6,319 nucleotides of DNA from Bacillota bacterium. GTDB taxonomy: Bacteria > Bacillota > Clostridia > Peptostreptococcales > Anaerovoracaceae. The notes below the pieces were generated by a model. The model worked only from the letters and a program-made list of their open reading frames with translations. It was not told the DNA's origin and searched no databases. The stretch is from NCBI GenBank assembly GCA_030535715.1, contig JAUNRL010000065.1, forward strand, positions 1 through 6,319, in the 5' to 3' direction. Numbering within the stretch: position 1 is the stretch's first letter; each line of letters opens with the position of its first letter. Positions 1-5,652 of this stretch are shown here, piece after piece. A program made the position numbers and the translations under genes.

Positions 1-1
1 C

Positions 2-871
2 CAGTTTTTCGAACCGGAAGAAAGCGGGACACCGGAGGACGGAGCGGATCATGGTGCAGATCCGGTGAAGGATCCGGGACAGGATCCCGACGGAAGGATG
101 ATCACCCAGGATGCAGGTATCCTGGGCTCCCCCGATCTCTGCGTCATGGTGGACTGCAGTGAGGACATCCGCATTTCCGGGCGGGAGAAGGCGTATTATG
201 CCGGGAAAACCACACTGTGCATTGATCACCACCGGACAGTTCAGTGGCCTTACGATCACTGTTATGTGGATTCTCAAGCGGCCGCCACGGCCCAGATCGT
301 CTACCGGCTGTTCCGGCAGATGAACTGGCCGCCGGACAGAACATGCGCGGAGTATCTGTATGCCGGGATCGCCGGGGACACGGGCTGCTTCATGCATTCC
401 AACACCTCACCGGAGGTGCACCGCATCGCAGCGGACCTGCAGGAACTGGGTGCGGACACCGATTACGTTAACGTCCGTCTGTTCCAGAGCAAGGATCTGA
501 AAGCGGTGAAGACCTGCGTGAAAGCGCTCGAGACCATGGAACTCCTTGTCGGCGGCAGGGCCGTCATCTCAAAGATGACGAAGGACGACTTTCGTGCCTG
601 CGGCGCCCAGGTGGATCACGCGGATACGGTGATCGACGAACTGCGGGTTATTAACGGCGTGGAAATCGCGGCCTTTCTGAAGGAAGACGGACCGAGTGTC
701 CGCGCCAATCTGCGCTCCAAGTCGGATGCCGATGTGGCAGCCATCGCCATGCGGTTCGGCGGCGGAGGGCACATCAAGGCCGCCGGATTCAGCTCGGAAC
801 TGCCCATGGAAGAGATTTACGGCCGGCTGAAGGCGGAGATCCTGCGGGCGCTGGAGGATAAGACCGAATGA
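2..871 (+). CDS. nrnA: DHH/DHHA1 family phosphoesterase, NrnA-type nanoRNase/pAp phosphatase (5' end outside window)
   Basis: Seen: the frame is open from base 2 to the TGA at 869-871, giving 289 visible codons. A GTG at 65 could start a shorter protein, but it has no good ribosome site, and the first DHH motif (DxDxxGS type) of this family is absent, so the real start lies upstream of the window. The second motif is DLCVMVD (134-154). The signature IDHH is at 221-232. The motif YAGIAGDTG, and then SNTS, follow in the middle of the protein. The DHHA1 substrate-binding motif GGGGH is at 758-772, followed by IKAAGF. Known: NrnA-type enzymes use two metal ions to degrade 2-5 nt RNAs and to dephosphorylate pAp in the cytoplasm. 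Context: it precedes truB and ribF, the usual Firmicutes order. Odd: a Pro/Asp/Gly-rich stretch (about 11-120) precedes motif II and looks longer than in B. subtilis NrnA. A different DHH phosphodiesterase of the same family is possible. Confidence 0.9.
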   Translation, partial: QFFEPEESGTPEDGADHGADPVKDPGQDPDGRMITQDAGILGSPDLCVMVDCSEDIRISGREKAYYAGKTTLCIDHHRTVQWPYDHCYVDSQAAATAQIVYRLFRQMNWPPDRTCAEYLYAGIAGDTGCFMHSNTSPEVHRIAADLQELGADTDYVNVRLFQSKDLKAVKTCVKALETMELLVGGRAVISKMTKDDFRACGAQVDHADTVIDELRVINGVEIAAFLKEDGPSVRANLRSKSDADVAAIAMRFGGGGHIKAAGFSSELPMEEIYGRLKAEILRALEDKTE

Positions 872-1854
872 TCGGCGACGGGATTCTGGTGCTGAACAAA
901 CCCCGGGAATGGACCTCCCACGACTGCGTGGCGGTCTGCCGCCGGGCGCTTCGGCTCAAAGACGTGAAAAAGATCGGCCACGGCGGAACACTGGATCCCA
1001 TGGCCGAGGGTCTGCTGCCGGTATTCATCGGTCAGGCGACCCGAATCATGGAATACATGGATCTGGAGGACAAAACCTATATCTGTCAGGCGCGGCTGGG
1101 CGTGACGACGGACACCCAGGACATCTGGGGAAACGTTCTGACCGAAGCCCCCCTGGATGGCATCCGGGAGGAGGATGTCCTTGTCGCACTGAAATCTTTT
1201 GAGGGCATCATCGAGCAGATTCCGCCCGTATTTTCCGCCGTGCGGATTGACGGGAAGCATCTCTATGAGTATGCCCGTAAAGGAAGAGAAGTGAATCGGG
1301 TGATTCCGCCCAGGAAGATCTGTATCCGCAGGCTGGATGTGCTGAACGTGGATCTGGATCAGGGCAGGGCAACCTTTTCCGTCCGGTGTTCCCGGGGCAC
1401 CTATGTACGGACCATCTGCCACGACCTGGGAAAGAAACTGGGCTGCGGCGCCGCCATGGAAGCCCTCCGGAGGACAGCGGCCGGCGCGCTGGATCTTTCC
1501 CGCAGCATCAGCCCCGAAGAAGTGAAAACGGCGCGGGAGAGTGATCTGGAAGGATTGCTTTTGCCGGCGGACGCGCTTCTGAAACGATTCGGCGAAGCGG
1601 TTCTGCCCCGGGACAGGACGGACTGGTTTTCCCGGGGAAACTCCACCCGCTGGAGAAGGGTGGAGATAAAGGCCATGCCGACGATGGAGGAAGACCCGCT
1701 GACCGGCGGAATTCCGCGCAATGCCCGCGGACGCCGTTACGACCGGCTGTACCGGGTATACGAAGAAGGAAGCGGACGCTTTCTGGGGATAGGCTATGAA
1801 GACAGAGAAGAAGGATTGCTGAAGGCGGACAAGGTTTTTGTTTCGAAGCGATAA
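868..1854 (+). CDS. truB: tRNA pseudouridine(55) synthase TruB
   Basis: Role: converts U55 in the T-loop of most tRNAs to pseudouridine, in the cytoplasm. Seen: 328 residues. The N-terminal LVLNKPREWTSHD is the usual TruB opening. HGGTLDPMAEGLLP (residues 38-51) holds the catalytic aspartate, D43. IPPVFSAVRIDGKHLYEYAR (118-137) and RGTYVRTICHDLG (176-188) are the next two family motifs. The C-terminal part ends in GRFLGIGYED...LKADKVF, a PUA-like tail. The length is slightly above the roughly 300 usual in Firmicutes, apparently because of an extra Arg-rich stretch around 262-293. Start: the ATG overlaps the nrnA stop (ATGA), with GGAGG at 853-857, 10 nt upstream and inside nrnA, which favours translational coupling. 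ribF follows 2 bp after the stop. The family assignment is secure. Confidence 0.97.
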   Translation: MIGDGILVLNKPREWTSHDCVAVCRRALRLKDVKKIGHGGTLDPMAEGLLPVFIGQATRIMEYMDLEDKTYICQARLGVTTDTQDIWGNVLTEAPLDGIREEDVLVALKSFEGIIEQIPPVFSAVRIDGKHLYEYARKGREVNRVIPPRKICIRRLDVLNVDLDQGRATFSVRCSRGTYVRTICHDLGKKLGCGAAMEALRRTAAGALDLSRSISPEEVKTARESDLEGLLLPADALLKRFGEAVLPRDRTDWFSRGNSTRWRRVEIKAMPTMEEDPLTGGIPRNARGRRYDRLYRVYEEGSGRFLGIGYEDREEGLLKADKVFVSKR

Positions 1855-1856
1855 AC

Positions 1857-2786
1857 ATGAAAATATACCATTCACTGGAAGACATTAATCCCATTGAAGA
1901 TACCGTGGTAGCCCTGGGCAACTTTGACGGCGTGCATAAGGGCCACCAGCAGATCATCGCCCGGACAGTGCACAGCGCCCGGGCAGTGGGGCTGGCGAGC
2001 GCGGTGTTCACCTTCTCCAATCATCCCAGCGCGATGCTGGGACGGGGAGAGCCGGTGAAGAATATTCTTTATGCGGAAGAGAAGATCCGGATTATCGAGG
2101 AGATGGGAATCGATTATCTGATCAGTATTCCCTTCACGGAAGAGATCCTGCAGATGAATCCTGAGGAGTTCGTACAGGCGATTCTCGTGGACACCCTTCA
2201 TATCCGGGAGGCTTACTGCGGATTCAATTACAGCTTCGGTTTCAAGGCTTCCGGTACGCCGGAAGTGCTGATGCACGAGGGCCTACGCCATGGTTTCGGC
2301 CTGCATGTGCAGGAACCCTATACCATCGACGGCGTTCTGGTTTCCAGCACCCTGATCCGGCAGATGATCCGGGAGGGTCGGATGGAGGAGGCGTCGAAGT
2401 TCATGGGCCGGATGTACGCCATCGGCGGGGAGGTCATTTTCGGCAATCAGCTGGGACGAACCATCGGCTTTCCCACCATGAACCTGATCATCGATGAGAC
2501 CATGGTCACCCCGCCCAACGGCGTCTACATCACTTACTGCACCGTGGACGGCGTGCGCCGCCCGTCCGTCACCAACGTGGGCAACAAACCCACCATCGGC
2601 GAGTACGCCAAAAACATCGAAACCCACGTCTTCAGCTTTGATGAGGACACCTACGGCAAACACATCAACGTGGAGTTTGTCCGCCGGATCCGCCCGGAAA
2701 GGAAGTTCGCCGGCATCGACGAACTCAAAGCCCAGATCCAGAGCGACTCCATTGGCGCCAAGGCCTGGCACCGGGGAATGCTCTGA
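1857..2786 (+). CDS. ribF: Bifunctional riboflavin kinase / FMN adenylyltransferase (FAD synthetase) RibF
   Basis: Role: phosphorylates riboflavin to FMN and adenylates FMN to FAD. Seen: 309 residues, the normal length for the two-domain enzyme. The N-terminal nucleotidyltransferase domain carries LGNFDGVHKGHQ (20-31, the HxGH class signature), FTFSNHP (51-57), GFNYSFG (122-128) and SSTLIR (163-168). The C-terminal kinase domain starts near 184 and carries GRTIGFPTMN (200-209), where T207 and N209 match the ATP/Mg-binding PTxN motif, then NGVY (221-224) and ETHVFSF (255-261). E255 matches the catalytic-base position of the family. Context: it starts 2 bp after the truB stop and has no convincing Shine-Dalgarno sequence of its own, so translation probably depends on truB. 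It is the last gene of this operon. In many Firmicutes rpsO follows ribF, but here a tRNA gene does. Assignment secure. Confidence 0.97.
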   Translation: MKIYHSLEDINPIEDTVVALGNFDGVHKGHQQIIARTVHSARAVGLASAVFTFSNHPSAMLGRGEPVKNILYAEEKIRIIEEMGIDYLISIPFTEEILQMNPEEFVQAILVDTLHIREAYCGFNYSFGFKASGTPEVLMHEGLRHGFGLHVQEPYTIDGVLVSSTLIRQMIREGRMEEASKFMGRMYAIGGEVIFGNQLGRTIGFPTMNLIIDETMVTPPNGVYITYCTVDGVRRPSVTNVGNKPTIGEYAKNIETHVFSFDEDTYGKHINVEFVRRIRPERKFAGIDELKAQIQSDSIGAKAWHRGML

Positions 2787-2816
2787 CACTGCCGCCTTCG
2801 GGGAGATGGTGGTGTC
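2785..2816 (+). other. RNA stem-loop overlapping the ribF stop codon
   Basis: GACACTGCC (2785-2793) pairs with GGTGGTGTC (2808-2816) over 9 bp, two of them G-T. The enclosed part can form a short CC-TTCG-GG hairpin with a UUCG-type loop (2795-2802). The left arm begins within the ribF TGA. No T-run follows, so this is not a standard intrinsic terminator. It could be a 3'-end stabilising or processing structure, or chance in GC-rich sequence. No other terminator candidate was found between ribF and the tRNA promoter. Confidence 0.35.
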
Positions 2817-2836
2817 CGCTGCCGGCAAAAATGTGC

Positions 2837-2865
2837 TTGCACATCATGCGGCGTAGTGTTACAAT
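2837..2865 (+). promoter_or_regulatory. Sigma-A (sigma70-type) promoter of the tRNA-Pro gene
   Basis: The -35 box is TTGCAC (2837-2842) and the -10 box is TACAAT (2860-2865), separated by exactly 17 bp. Each differs from consensus at one or two positions. The expected start of transcription is near 2872, giving a leader of about 17 nt before the mature tRNA at 2889, as is common for bacterial tRNA genes. The position between a finished operon and a tRNA gene supports it. Confidence 0.75.
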
Positions 2866-2873
2866 CAACTACG
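2852..2873. repeat. Perfect 6-bp inverted repeat flanking the tRNA promoter -10 box
   Basis: CGTAGT (2852-2857) and its reverse complement ACTACG (2868-2873) flank a 10-bp spacer that contains the TACAAT -10 box. The layout resembles an operator overlapping RNA polymerase contacts or the start site. No regulator is encoded in the window, and arms of 6 bp can arise by chance. Confidence 0.35.
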
Positions 2874-2888
2874 TTGCCGGTCAGGCAT

Positions 2889-2965
2889 CGGGATGTGGCT
2901 CAGCTTGGTAGAGCGTTGCGTTCGGGACGCAAAGGCCGCTGGTTCGAATCCAGTCATCCCGACCA
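2889..2965 (+). tRNA. tRNA-Pro (anticodon CGG)
   Basis: The 77 nt including an encoded CCA (2963-2965) fold into a full cloverleaf. The acceptor stem is CGGGATG (2889-2895) with CATCCCG (2955-2961). The D stem is GCTC/GAGC. The anticodon stem is TTGCG/CGCAA around the loop TTCGGGA (2921-2927). The variable loop is AGGCC, and the T stem GCTGG/CCAGT closes the TTCGAAT loop with one G-T pair. The anticodon CGG (2923-2925) reads the proline codon CCG, which is used often in the neighbouring GC-rich genes. The discriminator base is A2962. TruB, encoded just upstream, would modify U55 in this T-loop like that of most tRNAs. It has its own promoter and is followed by a terminator. Confidence 0.96.
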
Positions 2966-2972
2966 GAGACAG

Positions 2973-3013
2973 ACCCGCCTGCAGAGTTGATCATCAACGG
3001 CCGGCGGGTTTTT
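2973..3013 (+). terminator. Rho-independent terminator after tRNA-Pro
   Basis: ACCCGCC (2973-2979) pairs with GGCGGGT (3003-3009), and T's run on to 3013. The loop region contains a second small stem, GTTG/CAAC, within the 13-nt palindrome GTTGATCATCAAC, which would extend the hairpin after an internal loop. It starts 7 nt after the encoded CCA, so it should end the tRNA transcript. It also lies only about 50 bp upstream of metY, so readthrough could feed that gene. Confidence 0.8.
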
Positions 3014-3060
3014 CATAACACGAAAGAGTTTCTTTGGCAGAATACAGGGAGGAAACAAGG

Positions 3061-4329
3061 ATGAAAGACGCCACCAAATGCCTGCACGCAGGATACGAAC
3101 CGAAGAACACGGAGCCTCGGGTCATGCCCATCGTGCAGAGCACGACCTATGTATACGACTCCACCGCGGACGTTGCGGCGGTGTTCGACGATCCTGCCCG
3201 GTCGCTGATCTATTCCCGGTTTGCCAACCCCACGGTCATGGCGGTGGAGGAGAAGATCGCGGCGCTGGAAGGCGGCATCGGCGCCATGTGCACCAGCTCC
3301 GGACAGGCGGCATCCCTGCTTTCCGTGCTGAACCTGTGTCAGGCGGGCGACAGCTTCATCAGTTCTTCGGAGATCTACGGCGGAACCGTGAACCTGTTCG
3401 CCTTCACCCTGAAGAAGCTGGGCATCGAGTGCATCTTCGTGGACCGGAACGCGACGGATGAAGAAATCCGGGCGGCGTTCAGACCCAACACCAAATTGGT
3501 CTTCGGGGAAACCCTGGCCAATCCGGCGCTGACCGTCTTCGACATTGAGCGATTCGCCAATCTGGCTCATGAGCATAATGTACCCCTGATCATCGACAAC
3601 ACCTTCGCCACGCCCATCCTGTGCAGACCCTTCGAGTTCGGCGCTGATATCGTGGTGCATTCGACGACGAAATACATGGACGGCCACGCGGTGCAGGGTG
3701 GGGGAGCCATCGTGGATTCCGGCAATTTCGACTGGAACAAAGGCAATTTTCCCGAGCTCACCGAGCCGGATGAGTCCTATCACGGCATCATCTATACGGA
3801 GACCTACGGGAGGATGGCCTATATTCTCAAGGCCAGAATGCAGCTGATGCGCGATTTCGGCTGCTATCCGGCGGCCCATTCCGCTTTCCTGCTGAACCTT
3901 GGTCTGGAGACTCTGCCGGTGCGCATGAAGCAGTACTGCACAAATGCCATAATCGTGGCAAAGTACCTGGAGAAGTGTGATCTGGTGGAAAGTATCCGCT
4001 ACCCCGGACTGGAATCCGATCCCTGCTATGAGCTGGGCAAAAAATACCTTCGGGGCTGCAGCGGCGTCATTTCCTTCGTGATCAAAGGCGGTCGCGAAAC
4101 GGCCATGAAGTTCATGGATTCCCTGAAACTGGCCTCCAATGAGGTGCATGTGGCGGATATCCGCACCTGCGTGCTTCATCCGGCCAGCGAAACCCATCGC
4201 CAGCTCACTGACGAGCAGCTTGCTGCTGCCGGCATTGAAGGTGGCATGATCCGTCTGTCCGTCGGCCTGGAAGATATCGACGATATCCTGGTGGATCTGG
4301 AACAGGGATTTGCGGCAGCGAGAGGATAG
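3061..4329 (+). CDS. metY: O-acetylhomoserine sulfhydrylase (aminocarboxypropyltransferase), PLP-dependent
   Basis: Role: makes homocysteine from O-acetylhomoserine and sulfide (some members use methanethiol) in the cytoplasm. Seen: 422 residues, usual for MetY and longer than the roughly 380-400 of MetB/MetC. YSRFANPT (51-58) supplies the Tyr/Arg that hold the PLP phosphate of the neighbouring subunit. SSGQAA (79-84) is the phosphate-binding loop. D179 in IIDNTFATP pairs with the pyridine nitrogen. K204 in HSTTKYMDGH is the PLP lysine. R398 in MIRLSVGLED matches the substrate-carboxylate arginine. The insertion FPELTEPDESYHG (230-242) is typical of MetY rather than cystathionine gamma-synthase. 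Start: AGGGAGGA (3046-3053) lies 7 nt before the ATG at 3061. An in-frame TTG at 3034 lies upstream of that site and is unlikely. Context: metA follows in 53 bp. A methionine gamma-lyase activity is less likely given metA. Confidence 0.93.
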   Translation: MKDATKCLHAGYEPKNTEPRVMPIVQSTTYVYDSTADVAAVFDDPARSLIYSRFANPTVMAVEEKIAALEGGIGAMCTSSGQAASLLSVLNLCQAGDSFISSSEIYGGTVNLFAFTLKKLGIECIFVDRNATDEEIRAAFRPNTKLVFGETLANPALTVFDIERFANLAHEHNVPLIIDNTFATPILCRPFEFGADIVVHSTTKYMDGHAVQGGGAIVDSGNFDWNKGNFPELTEPDESYHGIIYTETYGRMAYILKARMQLMRDFGCYPAAHSAFLLNLGLETLPVRMKQYCTNAIIVAKYLEKCDLVESIRYPGLESDPCYELGKKYLRGCSGVISFVIKGGRETAMKFMDSLKLASNEVHVADIRTCVLHPASETHRQLTDEQLAAAGIEGGMIRLSVGLEDIDDILVDLEQGFAAARG

Positions 4330-4348
4330 ACGCAGGCAAAACGATAGC

Positions 4349-4373
4349 CGGGCATGCTGAAGGCCCGAAGGAG
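4349..4373 (+). promoter_or_regulatory. Small hairpin abutting the metA ribosome binding site
   Basis: CGGGC (4349-4353) and GCCCG (4363-4367) can pair around a 9-nt loop. The metA Shine-Dalgarno AAGGAG (4368-4373) begins at the next base, and the metA ATG is 9 nt further on. The stem does not cover the ribosome site, so it may simply present it. A regulatory role is only a guess, and a 5-bp GC stem may be chance. Confidence 0.3.
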
Positions 4374-4382
4374 AGTGCATCA

Positions 4383-5351
4383 ATGCCCCTGATTATTCCG
4401 GACAGGCTTCCCGCGGCGGAAGCGCTGAAAGAGGAAAATATTTTTATCATGAACCGCGCCCGCGCGCAGAATCAGGACATCCGTCCGCTGAAGATCATCA
4501 TTCTGAATCTGATGCCGACGAAGATCGCCACGGAGACGCAGCTGGCCCGGGTGCTGGCCAACAGCCCCCTGCAGGTGGAGATGAACCTGCTGGGCATGGA
4601 TTCCCACGAGTCCACCCATATTTCCCAGGATCATCTCAGGACCTTTTACCGCACCTTGGAGGATGTCCGGGAGGATTACTTCGACGGACTGATCATCACC
4701 GGATCTCCTGTGGAGCAGATGCCCTTCCGGGATGTGGATTACTGGACGGAGCTCTGTGCGTTCTTTGCATTCGCCAAGACCCACGTCTACAGCAGCATGT
4801 TCATCTGCTGGGGCGCGCAGGCCGCCCTGTATTATTACTACGGCATCGACAAGCACATTCTGGACAGAAAACTCTTCGGCGTTTTTGAACACCGGGTTGT
4901 CCGCCCGCGCAATCCGCTGATGCGCGGCTTCGACGAGGTGTTTTACGCCCCGCATTCCCGTCATACGGAGGTTCGCCGCGAGGATATCGAACGGGAGCCT
5001 CGGCTCCGCATTCTTGCCGATTCACCGGAAGCGGGCCCTCATATTCTTTCCACGGAGAACGGCCGTCAGATCTTCGTTCTGGGCCATCAGGAGTACGACA
5101 AAGGTACCCTTGCGTCCGAGTACTTCCGCGATGTGGAGAAGGGACTGGATATTCAGGTTCCAAAGAACTATTTTCGCGATGACGATCCGGAAGAGGAGAT
5201 CCTCTTCCGGTGGAGAAGCCATGCGAATCTTCTGTTCAGCAACTGGCTGAACTATTACCTGTATCAGGCGACGCCGTACAATCTGGATGATCTTCGTGAC
5301 GGCAGGGCCGACGCCTGGCGCGCGACCAGCGGGGAAGACCTGGCAGAATAA
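4383..5351 (+). CDS. metA: Homoserine O-acetyltransferase, MetA family (HTS fold)
   Basis: Role: activates homoserine with an acyl-CoA, the first committed step of methionine synthesis. Seen: 322 residues. The N-terminus MPLIIPDRLPAAE and LNLMPTKIATE (41-51) are family hallmarks, with K47 in the acyl-CoA region. Catalytic residues are C142 in FICWGAQAA (140-148), H235 and E237 in LGHQEY (233-238). Position 111 in ITGSPVEQM is Glu. In characterised members Glu111 goes with acetyl-CoA and Gly with succinyl-CoA, so an acetyltransferase is inferred, matching MetY upstream. Start: AAGGAG (4368-4373) is 9 nt before the ATG, and metY ends 53 bp upstream, so the two form an operon. Odd: about 20 residues after TPYNL seem additional to the usual family end. 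This tail lies where a minus-strand gene overlaps. Confidence 0.95.
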   Translation: MPLIIPDRLPAAEALKEENIFIMNRARAQNQDIRPLKIIILNLMPTKIATETQLARVLANSPLQVEMNLLGMDSHESTHISQDHLRTFYRTLEDVREDYFDGLIITGSPVEQMPFRDVDYWTELCAFFAFAKTHVYSSMFICWGAQAALYYYYGIDKHILDRKLFGVFEHRVVRPRNPLMRGFDEVFYAPHSRHTEVRREDIEREPRLRILADSPEAGPHILSTENGRQIFVLGHQEYDKGTLASEYFRDVEKGLDIQVPKNYFRDDDPEEEILFRWRSHANLLFSNWLNYYLYQATPYNLDDLRDGRADAWRATSGEDLAE

Positions 5352-5565
5352 GAATGGCGGCGGACAGCAGGTATCCTGCGATGATCACCGCGGCAGCGGC
5401 CGGCTGGATGTAGTCCAGCAGCGGCGGAAGCAGAGCATCATCGGGAATCCGCGCCATGCGCAGGGCGGAGGCGTTCTGCAGAATCACGGCGGTAGCGGCC
5501 AGCGTGATGCTCAGGGGGAGGAGCCGGATCGCTGCCTCCCGCGTATTCAGCGTTGTTCTGTTCAT
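5236..5565 (-). CDS. Small hypothetical two-TM membrane protein, 3' end overlapping metA
   Basis: I do not recognise a family. Seen: 109 residues. There are two hydrophobic segments, about 13-31 (IRLLPLSITLAATAVIL) and 53-76 (IQPAAAAVIIAGYLLSAAI), separated by a short polar loop with ARIPDD. The tail after residue 78 is Arg-rich (RWSRARRRP) and then of low-quality appearance. Start: the ATG at 5565-5563 has AAAGGA about 9 nt upstream on the same strand, a convincing ribosome site. Residues from about 72 onward lie opposite the last codons of metA, giving a 116-bp tail-to-tail overlap. The signal-peptide gene lies 87 nt upstream on the same strand, so the two may be co-transcribed. Caution: GC-rich spurious frames can look hydrophobic, and no motif confirms it. 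Confidence 0.5.
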   Translation of the reverse strand: MNRTTLNTREAAIRLLPLSITLAATAVILQNASALRMARIPDDALLPPLLDYIQPAAAAVIIAGYLLSAAILILPGLPRWSRARRRPCRHEDHPDCTASPDTGNSSASC

Positions 5566-5590
5566 GGTACTGTTTCCTTTCTGTACGTAT

Positions 5591-5621
5591 CGTTATGACC
5601 GTTTCGGTGTGACGTTTTTTT
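5591..5621 (+). terminator. Weak Rho-independent terminator on the + strand, probable end of the metYA transcript
   Basis: CGTTAT-G-ACCG (5591-5601) can pair with CGGT-GTGACG (5605-5614) around a TTT loop. This gives ten pairs with two T-G wobbles and one bulged G, followed at once by seven T's (5615-5621). It is the only hairpin with a T-run found downstream of metA, 240 bp past its stop. It sits in the leader of the minus-strand membrane gene. The stem is short of strong pairs, so efficiency is uncertain. Confidence 0.5.
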
Positions 5622-5638
5622 ATCGATCCGTCAGCTGG

Positions 5639-5652
5639 TTCCGCAGGCGGAA
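5639..5652 (-). other. Short palindromic hairpin just after the stop of the exported-protein gene
   Basis: The 14 bases TTCCGCAGGCGGAA (5639-5652) form a 5-bp stem with a 4-nt loop. They directly follow the minus-strand TGA at 5655-5653. No T-run follows on that strand, so it is not a standard terminator. It might mark a processing point between the two minus-strand genes or be a partial attenuator. Confidence 0.3.

Noticed and set aside
65..67. GTG as start codon of the DHH phosphoesterase
   Set aside because: The frame is open further upstream to the window edge, there is no clear ribosome site, and starting here would remove a metal-binding motif the family needs.
817..1875. Minus-strand open frame of 352 codons opposite truB
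   Set aside because: It lies fully antisense to a well-supported truB, has no recognisable motif and a His/Pro/Arg/Gly-rich composition typical of the complement of GC-rich codons.
3034..3036. TTG as an earlier start of metY
   Set aside because: It lies upstream of the strong Shine-Dalgarno at 3046-3053, which is well spaced for the ATG at 3061. The extra residues AEYREETR would be encoded by the ribosome site itself.
2966..3060. SAM riboswitch or T-box in front of metY
   Set aside because: The space is occupied by the tRNA terminator and is too short for either element, and no T-box consensus (TGGNACCGCG type) or S-box pattern is seen.
3013..4383. Minus-strand open frame of 456 codons covering the complement of metY
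   Set aside because: Its length is striking, but it exactly shadows metY, whose catalytic motifs are intact. The translation is rich in His, Gly and Arg with no domain, so it is a codon-phase artefact.
4380..4964. Minus-strand open frame of 194 codons opposite metA
   Set aside because: Antisense to metA with complete catalytic residues; no ribosome site or motif supports it.
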